From Mesonia phycicola (GTDB lineage: Bacteria; Bacteroidota; Bacteroidia; Flavobacteriales; Flavobacteriaceae): a DNA stretch of 64,000 nucleotides. Within the stretch, counting starts at the first letter, position 1; every line of letters begins with the position of its first letter. The stretch covers positions 124,001-188,000 of the forward strand of contig NZ_FQYY01000007.1 in the NCBI RefSeq assembly GCF_900141885.1, given 5' to 3'. A program made the position numbers and the translations under genes. Positions 1 to 8,659 of the stretch are shown here, one piece after another. Below the pieces are notes generated by a model. It ran no database searches and was not told the origin of the DNA. It saw only the letters and a program-made list of their open reading frames with translations.

Positions 1-128
1 GCTTCTGTAGAAAGTTTACCTGTTGGTTTTACATTTTCGCTTATAAAGAATTTAGAGAATTCACTCTGGTGTTTAAAAATCCAATCTTTGTCATTGTTTT
101 TAATGGCGGCGATGGCATTTTTCCACAT
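1..128 (-). CDS. N-terminal fragment of an unidentified protein, cut by the window edge
   Basis: An open frame runs leftward from an ATG at 126-128 to the window edge (42 codons, no stop). It begins MWKNAIAAIKNND and is hydrophilic, with no signal peptide or membrane segment, so the product is probably cytoplasmic. It starts 9 bases after the lacI-type gene ends, on the same strand, so the two are probably co-transcribed and this may be a target or partner of that repressor, for example a sugar enzyme. I do not recognise the family from this piece. Confidence 0.6.
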   Translation of the reverse strand, partial: MWKNAIAAIKNNDKDWIFKHQSEFSKFFISENVKPTGKLSTE

Positions 129-137
129 AAAAGAAAT

Positions 138-1148
138 TTATTTAGAAGTGTCTTTTACAACAATTTCTGTTTTAATAACCTCTTGCTGAATAATTTTTTG
201 TTCTTCTTTTAAGTTTTTAATTAGTAACTCTACCGCTTTTTCTCCAACTTTTTCTGGAAACTGATTAATATAAGATACTCTAGGGTATTGTAGCTCATTA
301 TGGTTTTTATCTACATAACCAATAAGTGAAATTCTATCTATTAACGGAATATTATTTTTGGCTATAGAGGCGTTAGAAATTAAAGTAGACTCAATATCTG
401 CTCCTAAAATAGCGTCTATTTTAGGTAAAGAAGTATCTGTTATTCTGTCTTCTATTTTTTTACGAAGCTCTTCTAAATTGTGTTCTTCTATAGTTTCTCC
501 GTTTAAAGAAGCTTCTCCTTCTATAAAAGTATTAAAGGTTCTTCTTCTGGTTTTACCTACAGATAGCCAACCAATAGAAGATACAAATAATATATTTTTT
601 GCTTGTGTAGATTGAAAGTGAGCACAAGCTTTTAAAATACTTTGGTCATCATCTACAGAAACAGAATTAAAATTTAATTCTTTATGAATTCTATCAAAAG
701 TTACTAGAGGGGTAGTTTCTGCTATATTTTTAAAATGATTAAATTCTTTTTCTACAAAAGTTTCTTCACAAGGGCAAACAATAATACCTTCTACCATTCC
801 ATTAGATAAAATGTTTAAGCTTTCTCTTTCTTCTTTTAGTTTTTCACCAGTAAAAAAGGTGATAATACGGTACCCATTTTTTTTAGCGTGTACTTCTATA
901 TTTTTTAAAACTTCTGCTAAAAAAGAGTTTTGTATATCTGGAATAATAACCCCAATATTAAAAGTAGATTGATTTTTTAAACTTACTGCTATGTGGTTAG
1001 GTACATACCCGTAAAATTTAGCCAATTCTTTTACTTTCTTTTTTGTTTTTTCGCTAATTTCTGGACTATCATTCATTGCTTTTGATACGGTAGATACAGA
1101 GACCATTAAAATTTTTGCAATTTCTTTGATGGTTATTTTTTTCTTCAT
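138..1148 (-). CDS. LacI-family transcriptional regulator
   Basis: The first 50 residues form a LacI-type helix-turn-helix (ITIKEIAKILMVS, then STVSKAMND), followed by the hinge helix (NHIAVSLKNQ). The rest, to 336 aa, is a periplasmic-binding-protein-like effector domain (FNIGVIIPDIQNSF). Length is normal for the family. Such proteins bind operators in the cytoplasm and release or bind them when a sugar or its derivative is present. It is divergent from an AEC-type transporter, with 233 bases between the two starts, and precedes the cut-off gene at the left edge. The effector cannot be read from sequence. It lies near the beta-glucan locus, but that locus has its own regulator. Confidence 0.93.
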   Translation of the reverse strand: MKKKITIKEIAKILMVSVSTVSKAMNDSPEISEKTKKKVKELAKFYGYVPNHIAVSLKNQSTFNIGVIIPDIQNSFLAEVLKNIEVHAKKNGYRIITFFTGEKLKEERESLNILSNGMVEGIIVCPCEETFVEKEFNHFKNIAETTPLVTFDRIHKELNFNSVSVDDDQSILKACAHFQSTQAKNILFVSSIGWLSVGKTRRRTFNTFIEGEASLNGETIEEHNLEELRKKIEDRITDTSLPKIDAILGADIESTLISNASIAKNNIPLIDRISLIGYVDKNHNELQYPRVSYINQFPEKVGEKAVELLIKNLKEEQKIIQQEVIKTEIVVKDTSK

Positions 1149-1330
1149 AGCTAATCAATACTTTAAATCCAGAATAGTTAATCTCCAAAAATACTAAAAT
1201 CAATTTTTATAATATGATTTATATGTTATTTAAGTGAAATATTAATGTTATAAAATAAGCGTAATACATTTCTTGTATGATGAATTTGATTTACTTTCGC
1301 AAAAAAATAAGCTTTTTAAAAACTTTGTTT

Positions 1331-1360
1331 TGAAAAAATGATACGTCATTCATTATTTCA
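1331..1360. promoter_or_regulatory. Operator-like inverted repeat upstream of the AEC transporter
   Basis: TGAAAAAATGA (1331-1341) and TCATTATTTCA (1350-1360) are inverted copies matching at 10 of 11 positions, with an 8-base spacer. The site ends 21 bases before the transporter ATG, in the divergent region shared with the LacI-type gene, so it is a candidate repressor site. It does not have the CG-centred symmetry typical of LacI operators, which weakens the assignment. Confidence 0.35.
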
Positions 1361-1381
1361 AAAGTAATTATTGTTTGAAAA

Positions 1382-2293
1382 ATGGATGTATTTATTAATT
1401 TATATAAAACCTTATTTCCTTTTTTATTGTGTATTCCTATAGGTTACATTATAGCGAAGAAAAATATAATTCCTAAAAATATAGTATCTAAACCTTTACT
1501 GTATTTTTTTGTGCCTGTATTGGTAATAAATCATGTGTTAGAAGCTTCTGTAGAAAATTTAACTATTTTACCTATTTTATCTTTTGCTTTATCGCTAGGT
1601 ATGATAATACCTGCAGTTTGGGTACACAAAAAAATTGCAAAAAATGAAAGTAAAAGCTTATTAAAAAGTGCTTTTTCTTTTTACAATTTAGCTTTTTTTG
1701 GAATACCAGTAATTGATGCTCTTTTTGGTAAAGACGCTATTACAATACTAATTTGTATTTATTTAGGTGGAGCTCTTTATGGAAATGTAATAGGTTATTT
1801 TCAGGTAGCAAGAACAAGGTATAGTGCCAAACGTGCTATTACAGAAATATTTAAAGTACCTTTTATATATGTATTTGTTTTAGCAATTGTTTTAAAAGTT
1901 TCTGGGTTTCACTCTCCAGAAGAACTAAAACCTGTAGTAAGTGTATTTGGACTTATAGTATCTGTCGCTGGTATGTTAATTATCGGTATTAATATTCAGC
2001 AAGTAGATTTTAAAGCTTTAAATTGGGGGTATTATGCAAAAATATTAGGAGTAAGAATGGTGGCTTCTGCTTTAATTATGCTTGTTTTATTAGGTCTTGA
2101 AAGAGTTTTTTATAACGGGTTGAGTTTAACTGAAACTAAAGTGCTAATTATACTACCGTTTTTTCCTATTGCAGCTAATTTAACCGTGTTTGCTTCGTTT
2201 TTAAAATCTAATGAGAAACAATCTGCATTGTTAGTTTTGCTTTCTATGTTGTTAGCATTAATTGTGGTGCCGTTAGTAGCAATGTTCTTTTAA
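1382..2293 (+). CDS. AEC (auxin efflux carrier) family transporter
   Basis: A 303-aa integral membrane protein with about ten hydrophobic segments. The opening (FPFLLCIPIGYIIAKKNIIP, then a segment with FVPVLVINHVLE) is typical of the bacterial AEC/BASS-like permeases related to MdcF and YfdV. Members move organic acids or other small anions across the inner membrane, and the substrate here is unknown. It is divergent from a LacI-type regulator, suggesting control by a sugar-derived signal. It ends one base before the stop of the convergent small lipoprotein gene. Family call is good; substrate is not assignable. Confidence 0.85.
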   Translation: MDVFINLYKTLFPFLLCIPIGYIIAKKNIIPKNIVSKPLLYFFVPVLVINHVLEASVENLTILPILSFALSLGMIIPAVWVHKKIAKNESKSLLKSAFSFYNLAFFGIPVIDALFGKDAITILICIYLGGALYGNVIGYFQVARTRYSAKRAITEIFKVPFIYVFVLAIVLKVSGFHSPEELKPVVSVFGLIVSVAGMLIIGINIQQVDFKALNWGYYAKILGVRMVASALIMLVLLGLERVFYNGLSLTETKVLIILPFFPIAANLTVFASFLKSNEKQSALLVLLSMLLALIVVPLVAMFF

Positions 2294-2294
2294 A

Positions 2295-2522
2295 TTAATT
2301 TGTGCCTGGCTTTTTTTGAACAGCCCTTTCTATTTTATCTTCGCCTAGTTGTATAGCTTGGTTAGTTTCTTTTACTTCTTTTTTAATTATTTCTTTAGTT
2401 TTTTTAGCAGCAGTTTTTATTTCAGTGCTAATTTTTTCTGTATTCACTTCTGTTTTTTCTCTACAAGCAACAGTGGTAATTGTTAACAGAAATACATATA
2501 ATAGTATTATATAATGCTTCAT
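2295..2522 (-). CDS. Small lipoprotein, helical and charged
   Basis: A 75-aa product with an N-terminal hydrophobic stretch ending TTVAC, which fits a signal peptidase II lipobox with Cys20. The mature part is about 55 residues, Lys/Glu/Thr-rich, and probably one helix (KEIIKKEVKETNQ). No known domain. It resembles in style the Ala/Glu-repeat lipoprotein at 16592-16993. It ends one base from the AEC gene and is divergent from the large regulator at 2585. The coding call rests on the signal peptide and lipobox. Confidence 0.6.
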   Translation of the reverse strand: MKHYIILLYVFLLTITTVACREKTEVNTEKISTEIKTAAKKTKEIIKKEVKETNQAIQLGEDKIERAVQKKPGTN

Positions 2523-2584
2523 TGTAATAGTCTTCCATTTAATTAGCGGTAAAATTAATACTTTTACACTCTAGTTTTAACCAT

Positions 2585-5371
2585 ATGAAGTTACTTTACG
2601 TATATATTATTTTTCTTTTTTTTCATGTTAGTTATTCTCAAGAACTTCCACCAATATTAAATATCTCTTCAAAAGAATATTCTGCAGGAAATCAAAACTG
2701 GATGATAACCCAAGATGAGAGCCAGCAAATATATGTTGCTAACAATTTTGGATTGTTAAGTTTTAATGGTGAGCAATGGAAATTACATAAACTGCCTTCT
2801 GCGTCTTACCTGAGATCTGTAAAGTATACTAAGGGAAAAGTTTTTTCTGGTTCTTACATGGATTTTGGTTATTGGCAAAAAGATAATACTGGAGATCTAT
2901 TTTACACTAGTTTAAAAGACTTAGTAGAAGTTCCTTTTTTAGATGGAGAACAGTTTTGGCACATAGAAACTGTAGATAATTATGTGGTCTTTCAAAGTTT
3001 AAGAAGGTTGTATAGTTATAATCTAAAAACCAATAAAGTAGTGGTAATGGCTGCTAACTATGCAATTTATAATCTTTTTAAGTCTGATAATAAATTATAT
3101 TATCAAGTAGCTGAAGAAGGTTTGTATGTGATAGATAATGGTGAACGTCGTTTGGTAGTAGAAAATTCAGAAATAAACAATCAGATTATTGTTGGTTTAT
3201 TTAAGTATTTAAATGAAGATTATGTGGTTACTAGAAATAGTAAAATATTTAAATTAAGTAATAAGCGTTTGTTTGCTGTAAGTTTTCCTGATTTAAATTT
3301 TGCTTCTGATGAAAGTGTCTTTACCGCCAATTTAATTAATGATAAAATTCTAGCATTAGGTACCATAGGTAACGGATTAAAGCTTTATAATTTTGAAGAT
3401 CAGCATTTAACTCATTTTAAGCAACCAAGTATTTTAAATAATACCATATTATCTGTCTATTGTGATTCTCAAGGCAATTTATGGTCAGGTTTAGATAATG
3501 GTTTGAGTGTAATTAATTTAAATAACAAGGTTCAAATTTTTTCTGATATATACGGAGAAATAGGAACTGTTTATTGTAGTTTAAAACATAACGGAATTTT
3601 ATACTTAGGTACTAATCAAGGCTTGTATGCTAAGAATTATGAAGAGAAAGGTCCTTTTAAATTAATCCCAAAAACTAGCGGACAAGTTTGGACTATTCAA
3701 ATAGTTAAAAACAATTTATTGGTAGGTCACAATAAAGGAACTTTTTTAATTGAAAATTTTTCTGCAGAGCATATTTATGAAGGCTCAGGTACTTGGGATA
3801 TTGTACCTTATGGAGACCGTATTTTGCAAGGTCATTATAACGGATTGTCACTAGGTTTACTAGAAAATAATAAAATTACTGCATTTAAAAATTTAAGCAA
3901 TTACTCTTTATCTTCTAGAAATATCATTATTAGAAACAATAAAGAGATTTGGGTAGGTCATGATCATAAAGGGATTTTTAAGCTAAAAATAAACAACGAA
4001 GAAGCTAATGTTGTAGTGGAAAAAAGTTATGAGTTTAACTCTCCAGGAGGAACCGGTACAACCATTTATAACTTCAATAATGAGTTATATGTTTCTACTA
4101 AAGATAGTGTATTTAAATATAATTCTACTGAAGATGCTTTTTTTCAAGCAGATAATTTCAATAAACTGTTTAAAGATACCAAGAGAATTACTGGTATGTC
4201 TAAAGTAATAGAGACTAATTCTTGGTTTGGTTTTGGGCACGAATATGTTTATCAAGTTTCTAAAGATGCATTTCAAGGAGATTTAACACTTACAAAAATT
4301 CCTATACCATCTAGTTTGCGAGGTATAACCACCGGTTTCGAAAATATCTCTTATTTAGGAGAAAATAAGTACTTAATAGGCTCTAACTTTGGTTTTGTAA
4401 TATTCACTTTACCATTTAATCAACCAGCTTTACCAGATTTAAAAATAAATTCTGTTAAGATAGCAACTAAAACAAATGAATTTCAATCTATTTCTGTTAA
4501 CTCTAATTCAATAGAATTACCCTTTCAAAAGAACTATATAAATTTTTCATACGCTATCCCAAACTTTAATTTATTAAATGTGGTAAAATATAGCTATAAG
4601 TTAAAGGGTTATAATGAAGAATGGTCTTCTTGGTCAGACAATAGTGAAGCAAGCTTTAAAAATTTACCTTATGGTGATTACGCCTTTTCAGTAAAAGCAA
4701 AACTTAACGATGAAAATTTAGAAACTCAAGTTTATACATTTTCAATTTTAAAACCTTGGTATTTATCCACACTAGCAATTGCTGTATATATTTTAATTTT
4801 TCTATCCATTTTATGGAGTACTCACGTTTTGTATAACCGTTACTATTCTAGAGAGCAAGAAAAAATAATAGAAGAGAACAAAGAAAAACTTAAGATGCAG
4901 CAACTATCTGCACAACAAGAAATTTTCACTTTAAAAAATAAACAATTGGTGACAGAAGTAGAGGCTAAAAATAGAGAATTAGCTGCTTCTACAATGAATA
5001 TTATAAAGAAGAATGAGTTCTTATCAGATTTGAAAAATAAATTAGATAACTCTAAAACAGCAAAAGATATTGAAGAGGTTATTTCTATCATCAATAAAAA
5101 TATTGCAGAGAAAGATAATTGGAAATTATTTAAAGAAGCATTTGATAATGCAGATAAAGACTTTTTAAAATCAGTAAAAGAAAAACACCCTAACTTAACA
5201 GCTAACGATTTAAAACTCTGCGCATATTTAAGATTGAATTTAACTTCTAAAGAAATAGCTCCAATGCTTAATATCTCATTAAGAAGCGTAGAGATTAAGC
5301 GATATCGTTTGCGTAAAAAGATGGAATTAGATCACGAGCAAGGTTTAACCGAATATATTCTGTCTTTTTAA
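2585..5371 (+). CDS. Membrane-spanning beta-propeller / Y_Y_Y / LuxR-type HTH regulator of the PUL
   Basis: 928 aa. Residues 1-18 are a signal peptide (FFHVSYSQ). Residues about 25-630 hold repeated short strands typical of a periplasmic two-component-propeller sensor. Residues about 640-720 are a Y_Y_Y domain (YSYKLKGYNEEWSSW). One membrane helix lies at about 730-752, then a cytoplasmic coiled coil (about 755-850) and a C-terminal LuxR/GerE-like HTH (about 870-915: LTSKEIAPMLNIS, then SVEIKRYRLRKKM). There is no histidine kinase or receiver domain, so it acts as a one-component cousin of hybrid two-component sensors. It sits directly upstream of susC on the same strand and is the probable oligosaccharide sensor and activator of this locus. 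Confidence 0.9.
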   Translation: MKLLYVYIIFLFFHVSYSQELPPILNISSKEYSAGNQNWMITQDESQQIYVANNFGLLSFNGEQWKLHKLPSASYLRSVKYTKGKVFSGSYMDFGYWQKDNTGDLFYTSLKDLVEVPFLDGEQFWHIETVDNYVVFQSLRRLYSYNLKTNKVVVMAANYAIYNLFKSDNKLYYQVAEEGLYVIDNGERRLVVENSEINNQIIVGLFKYLNEDYVVTRNSKIFKLSNKRLFAVSFPDLNFASDESVFTANLINDKILALGTIGNGLKLYNFEDQHLTHFKQPSILNNTILSVYCDSQGNLWSGLDNGLSVINLNNKVQIFSDIYGEIGTVYCSLKHNGILYLGTNQGLYAKNYEEKGPFKLIPKTSGQVWTIQIVKNNLLVGHNKGTFLIENFSAEHIYEGSGTWDIVPYGDRILQGHYNGLSLGLLENNKITAFKNLSNYSLSSRNIIIRNNKEIWVGHDHKGIFKLKINNEEANVVVEKSYEFNSPGGTGTTIYNFNNELYVSTKDSVFKYNSTEDAFFQADNFNKLFKDTKRITGMSKVIETNSWFGFGHEYVYQVSKDAFQGDLTLTKIPIPSSLRGITTGFENISYLGENKYLIGSNFGFVIFTLPFNQPALPDLKINSVKIATKTNEFQSISVNSNSIELPFQKNYINFSYAIPNFNLLNVVKYSYKLKGYNEEWSSWSDNSEASFKNLPYGDYAFSVKAKLNDENLETQVYTFSILKPWYLSTLAIAVYILIFLSILWSTHVLYNRYYSREQEKIIEENKEKLKMQQLSAQQEIFTLKNKQLVTEVEAKNRELAASTMNIIKKNEFLSDLKNKLDNSKTAKDIEEVISIINKNIAEKDNWKLFKEAFDNADKDFLKSVKEKHPNLTANDLKLCAYLRLNLTSKEIAPMLNISLRSVEIKRYRLRKKMELDHEQGLTEYILSF

Positions 5372-5393
5372 ACCTCAACAGTAACTCAAATTA

Positions 5394-5415
5394 CTACAAC
5401 ATTACCACAACATTT
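5394..5415 (+). promoter_or_regulatory. 11-base tandem direct repeat in the susC upstream region
   Basis: CTACAACATTA (5394-5404) is followed immediately by CCACAACATTT (5405-5415), matching at 9 of 11 positions. Weaker look-alikes precede it (CTCAACAGTAA at 5374-5384). The 11-base period would place copies on the same face of DNA, as expected for a dimeric HTH activator. It starts 22 bases after the regulator stop codon and lies about 200 bases before susC. Function is inferred. Confidence 0.4.
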
Positions 5416-5560
5416 GTGTAATCTATTGGTTTTCAGGTGAAAAATTAAAAGAATGTTAATAATTGTGAATTACTAATTTTTAAGGGGTTATAAATGAATA
5501 TTCCTAAAATTTAACGCTGTTTTATAATAATGTATGTTTTTTGTTGAGGTTGATTTTTAC

Positions 5561-5587
5561 TTGACTTAACAATTTATTAATAATTTG
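5561..5587 (+). promoter_or_regulatory. Possible susC promoter
   Basis: TTG at 5561-5563 and TAATTTG at 5581-5587, 17 bases apart, resemble the Bacteroidota -33 TTG and -7 TAnnTTTG elements, although the -7 box is one base short. The susC ATG follows 23 bases later. The rest of the 239-base gap (5372-5610) holds the tandem repeat and otherwise plain AT-rich sequence. Confidence 0.3.
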
Positions 5588-5610
5588 CTTTCAAATTAAA
5601 TCATCAACAA

Positions 5611-8600
5611 ATGAATAAAAAACTATTATTAATTTTAATGTTTTTCGCATCTGTTACTTCATTTGCTCAAACGTTTTCGGTATCGGGAATTGTAGTAGAG
5701 TCAGAAACAGATATGCCTATGCCAGGAGTAAATGTCTTGGTAAAAGATTCAAGTAAAGGTGTAGTGACCGATTTTGACGGAAACTACAGATTAGAAAATA
5801 TAGCAAAAGGGGATATTATTGTCTTTTCTTATGTAGGTTTTGAGTCACAAGAGATTTTATTTAATAATCAAGAAACAATTAATATTGTATTGAAGCCAGA
5901 CTCACAGGCTTTAGATGAAATTGTGTTAGTAGGTTATGGTGCTCAGGTTAAAAAAGAAGTTACTGGTGCAGTTTCTACCGTTGGAGATGAAACGATAGAT
6001 AATCTAGAACCTGTAAATGCAGCCCAAGCATTACAAGGAACTACCTCTGGTGTAAATGTAGCGATGAATGGTGGTGCACCAGGATCTAACGCTAATATTA
6101 GAATTAGAGGGGTCTCTACTAATGGTGAGAGTAAACCTTTAATTATATTAGATGGATTTCAGTTTGATGGAGGCTTAAACTCAGTTAACCCAGCAGATAT
6201 TGAAAGCATTACCGTATTAAAAGATGCGCAAGCAGCAATCTATGGTACAATTGGTGCTAATGGTGTTATTTTGATTACCACTAAAAAAGGTAGAAAAAAT
6301 CAAAAAATACAAGTTAGTTATGAGGGTTATACAGGTATTCAAGAAACTTCAAGAAAACTATCTTTAATGAATGCAAAAGAGTATGCATTATATTTAAATG
6401 AATCTTACGCTAACGCAGGACAAGAAATTCCATTTACCAACGTAAATAATCTTGGTGCAGATACAGATTGGCAAGATGAAGTTTTTGAAAATGCAATGAT
6501 TAGAAGTCATAATTTTGCAATTAGAGGAGGGGAAGAAAAAATAAGCTACAGCTTAAGTGCATCTAACTTTTATCAAGAAGGGATTGTTGCTCCAGAAAAA
6601 TCTAACTTTGAGCGTAGTACAGCTAATTTATCATTAGATATTGATTTAACAGATAAGATAAATCTTTCTAGTAAATTATTTTATAGTAGTACAGATGTTA
6701 GAGATATTAATTCTTTTGGTTTAGGTTCTGTATTGTTTAACGCTAACAACATAGCTCCAATTATAGATCCTAGTCAAGATAATTTAGACGGTACAATAGA
6801 TTTAGGTAATGAAGTAGTAAACCCATTAACCCAAATTAGCAATACATATAATAGTAGTATTGTAGATCGTTTAAGTGGTACAGTACAAGCTAGTATAGAT
6901 TATGCAAAAAACCTTAACCTTCAAGGGCGTTTCGGTTTTAATAATACCAACACCAGAGATAGAGATTTTACCCCAGAATATAATTATGGTGCAGGTAAAA
7001 TTTATACAACACCAAATAGTTCTGTAACTCTAGGTAAAATAAATGATTACGATTACACATTTGACTTGTTTAATACGTATGAAAATACTTTTGGTGATGA
7101 TCACGACGTAACCTTCTTATTAGGTACAACGGTTTATCAAACTAAAGGAGAAGGTCTTTACGGAAGTAGAAATGATGTAAATGCTAATAGTTGGGAGTTT
7201 GCAGATTTAAGCTCAGCTTACGGAACAGGAGAAGATCAAACAAATAGTTCTTATTCATATTTACTAAGAAGACTTTCATACTTTGGTAGACTACAATATT
7301 CTTACCAAGGTAAGTATTTAGTTTCAGCAATGTTAAGAAGAGATTCTTCTACTAAATTTGGTACAAATAATCGTGTAGCTTACTTTCCTTCTGTAACAGC
7401 TGGTTATGTAATTTCAGAAGAAAATTATTTTAATTCAAACTTTTTTGATTTAATTAAATTAAGAGGTAGTTACGGTATATTAGGTAATGATCAAATTGAA
7501 GATTTTGGTTATTTATCATTACTAGATGGAGAAGCAACTTATGTTTTAGGTGCAGATCAATCTTTAGTAAATGGTAATGCATTAGGTGCTTTAGCTAATC
7601 CAGATTTACAATGGGAAGAGGCTAAAAAATTAGATATAGGGGTAGATGTAGATTTCTTTGATAATAAGTTTTCTTTCGTTGCAGATTATTTTCACAATAC
7701 AAGAGATAATTTGTTAATCTCTAATATACCAGTTTCAGGTATTTATGGTACAGGAGCTCCAGGAGCAGGAAGTCCTACTATTAATGCAGGAGAGGTTGTG
7801 AACAAAGGTTGGGAGTTTGCTTTAAATTTTAAAGAAAATATTTCTGATGATTTTTCTATCTCAGCAGGTTATAATGTTAGCTTTTTAAAAAATGAAGTTA
7901 CACGTGTAGATAACGGGACAGGTTATGTAGAAGGAGGAACTTTTGGAGTTAGCCAACCAGCACCATCAAGAATGGAAGTTGGTATGCCAATGGGTTATTT
8001 CTACGGTTACCAAACAGATGGTTTATTTCAAAACCAAGATGAGGTAGATGCGCACCCTTCACAATTAGCATTAGGTGCAGAAGCTTCTCCTGGAGATATT
8101 CGTTATAAAGATTTAAATGAAGACGGGGTTATAGATGAAAATGATAGAACAAATCTAGGAGATCCAATTCCAGATGTAACTATGGGATTAAATTTTCAAA
8201 TTAATTATAAAAACTTCGATTTTTCAGCATATTCATATGCTAGTTTAGGTCAAGAAATAGTAAGAAATTACGAGAGAAATCAACCTAACGTAAACAAATT
8301 AAGCTATAAGTTAGATCGTTGGACAGGCGAGGGAACAAGTAATTATGTGCCAAGAGCAACTATTGCTTCTAATACAAATAGTGTTTTTTCAGACTTTTTT
8401 GTAGAAGACGGATCTTTTTTAAGAATTCAAGCATTAACATTAGGGTACACAGTACCTAGTGAAGTTACAGAAAAAGCTTACATAAGTAAACTTAGAGTTT
8501 ACGCTAAAGTAGATAACGTATACACATTTACAAAATATACAGGTTACGATCCTACAGCGTCTACGGGAGAGCCAATTGGTCAGGGAATAGATTATGGTTT

Positions 8601-8649
8601 CTATCCATTACCTAGAACTTATTCATTAGGTGTAAATCTTCAATTTTAA
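5611..8649 (+). CDS. susC: SusC/RagA-type TonB-dependent outer-membrane glycan transporter
   Basis: 1012 aa. A signal peptide ends FASVTSFAQ. It is followed by a carboxypeptidase-regulatory-like domain (about 23-100, SGIVVESETDMPMPGVNV), the plug (about 115-225, with ESITVLKDAQAAIYGT and GVILITTKKG) and a 22-strand-type barrel ending in a C-terminal Phe (SLGVNLQF). In this family the barrel imports oligosaccharides using TonB energy while the SusD partner acts as a lid. susD follows 10 bases later, and the neighbouring GH16 and GH3 genes point to beta-glucan oligosaccharides as cargo. Complete, with no frameshift seen. Confidence 0.97.
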   Translation: MNKKLLLILMFFASVTSFAQTFSVSGIVVESETDMPMPGVNVLVKDSSKGVVTDFDGNYRLENIAKGDIIVFSYVGFESQEILFNNQETINIVLKPDSQALDEIVLVGYGAQVKKEVTGAVSTVGDETIDNLEPVNAAQALQGTTSGVNVAMNGGAPGSNANIRIRGVSTNGESKPLIILDGFQFDGGLNSVNPADIESITVLKDAQAAIYGTIGANGVILITTKKGRKNQKIQVSYEGYTGIQETSRKLSLMNAKEYALYLNESYANAGQEIPFTNVNNLGADTDWQDEVFENAMIRSHNFAIRGGEEKISYSLSASNFYQEGIVAPEKSNFERSTANLSLDIDLTDKINLSSKLFYSSTDVRDINSFGLGSVLFNANNIAPIIDPSQDNLDGTIDLGNEVVNPLTQISNTYNSSIVDRLSGTVQASIDYAKNLNLQGRFGFNNTNTRDRDFTPEYNYGAGKIYTTPNSSVTLGKINDYDYTFDLFNTYENTFGDDHDVTFLLGTTVYQTKGEGLYGSRNDVNANSWEFADLSSAYGTGEDQTNSSYSYLLRRLSYFGRLQYSYQGKYLVSAMLRRDSSTKFGTNNRVAYFPSVTAGYVISEENYFNSNFFDLIKLRGSYGILGNDQIEDFGYLSLLDGEATYVLGADQSLVNGNALGALANPDLQWEEAKKLDIGVDVDFFDNKFSFVADYFHNTRDNLLISNIPVSGIYGTGAPGAGSPTINAGEVVNKGWEFALNFKENISDDFSISAGYNVSFLKNEVTRVDNGTGYVEGGTFGVSQPAPSRMEVGMPMGYFYGYQTDGLFQNQDEVDAHPSQLALGAEASPGDIRYKDLNEDGVIDENDRTNLGDPIPDVTMGLNFQINYKNFDFSAYSYASLGQEIVRNYERNQPNVNKLSYKLDRWTGEGTSNYVPRATIASNTNSVFSDFFVEDGSFLRIQALTLGYTVPSEVTEKAYISKLRVYAKVDNVYTFTKYTGYDPTASTGEPIGQGIDYGFYPLPRTYSLGVNLQF

Positions 8650-8659
8650 AAAATAAACT

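Noticed and set aside
4085-4276. Short minus-strand frames inside long genes (also at 9693, 36554, 41844, 47097 and elsewhere)
   Set aside because: No start context, signal or domain, and all lie opposite well-supported coding sequence.
2585-5371. Hybrid two-component system (HTCS) sensor
   Set aside because: Propeller and Y_Y_Y domains fit, but there is no histidine kinase, receiver or AraC domain, only a coiled coil and a LuxR-type HTH.
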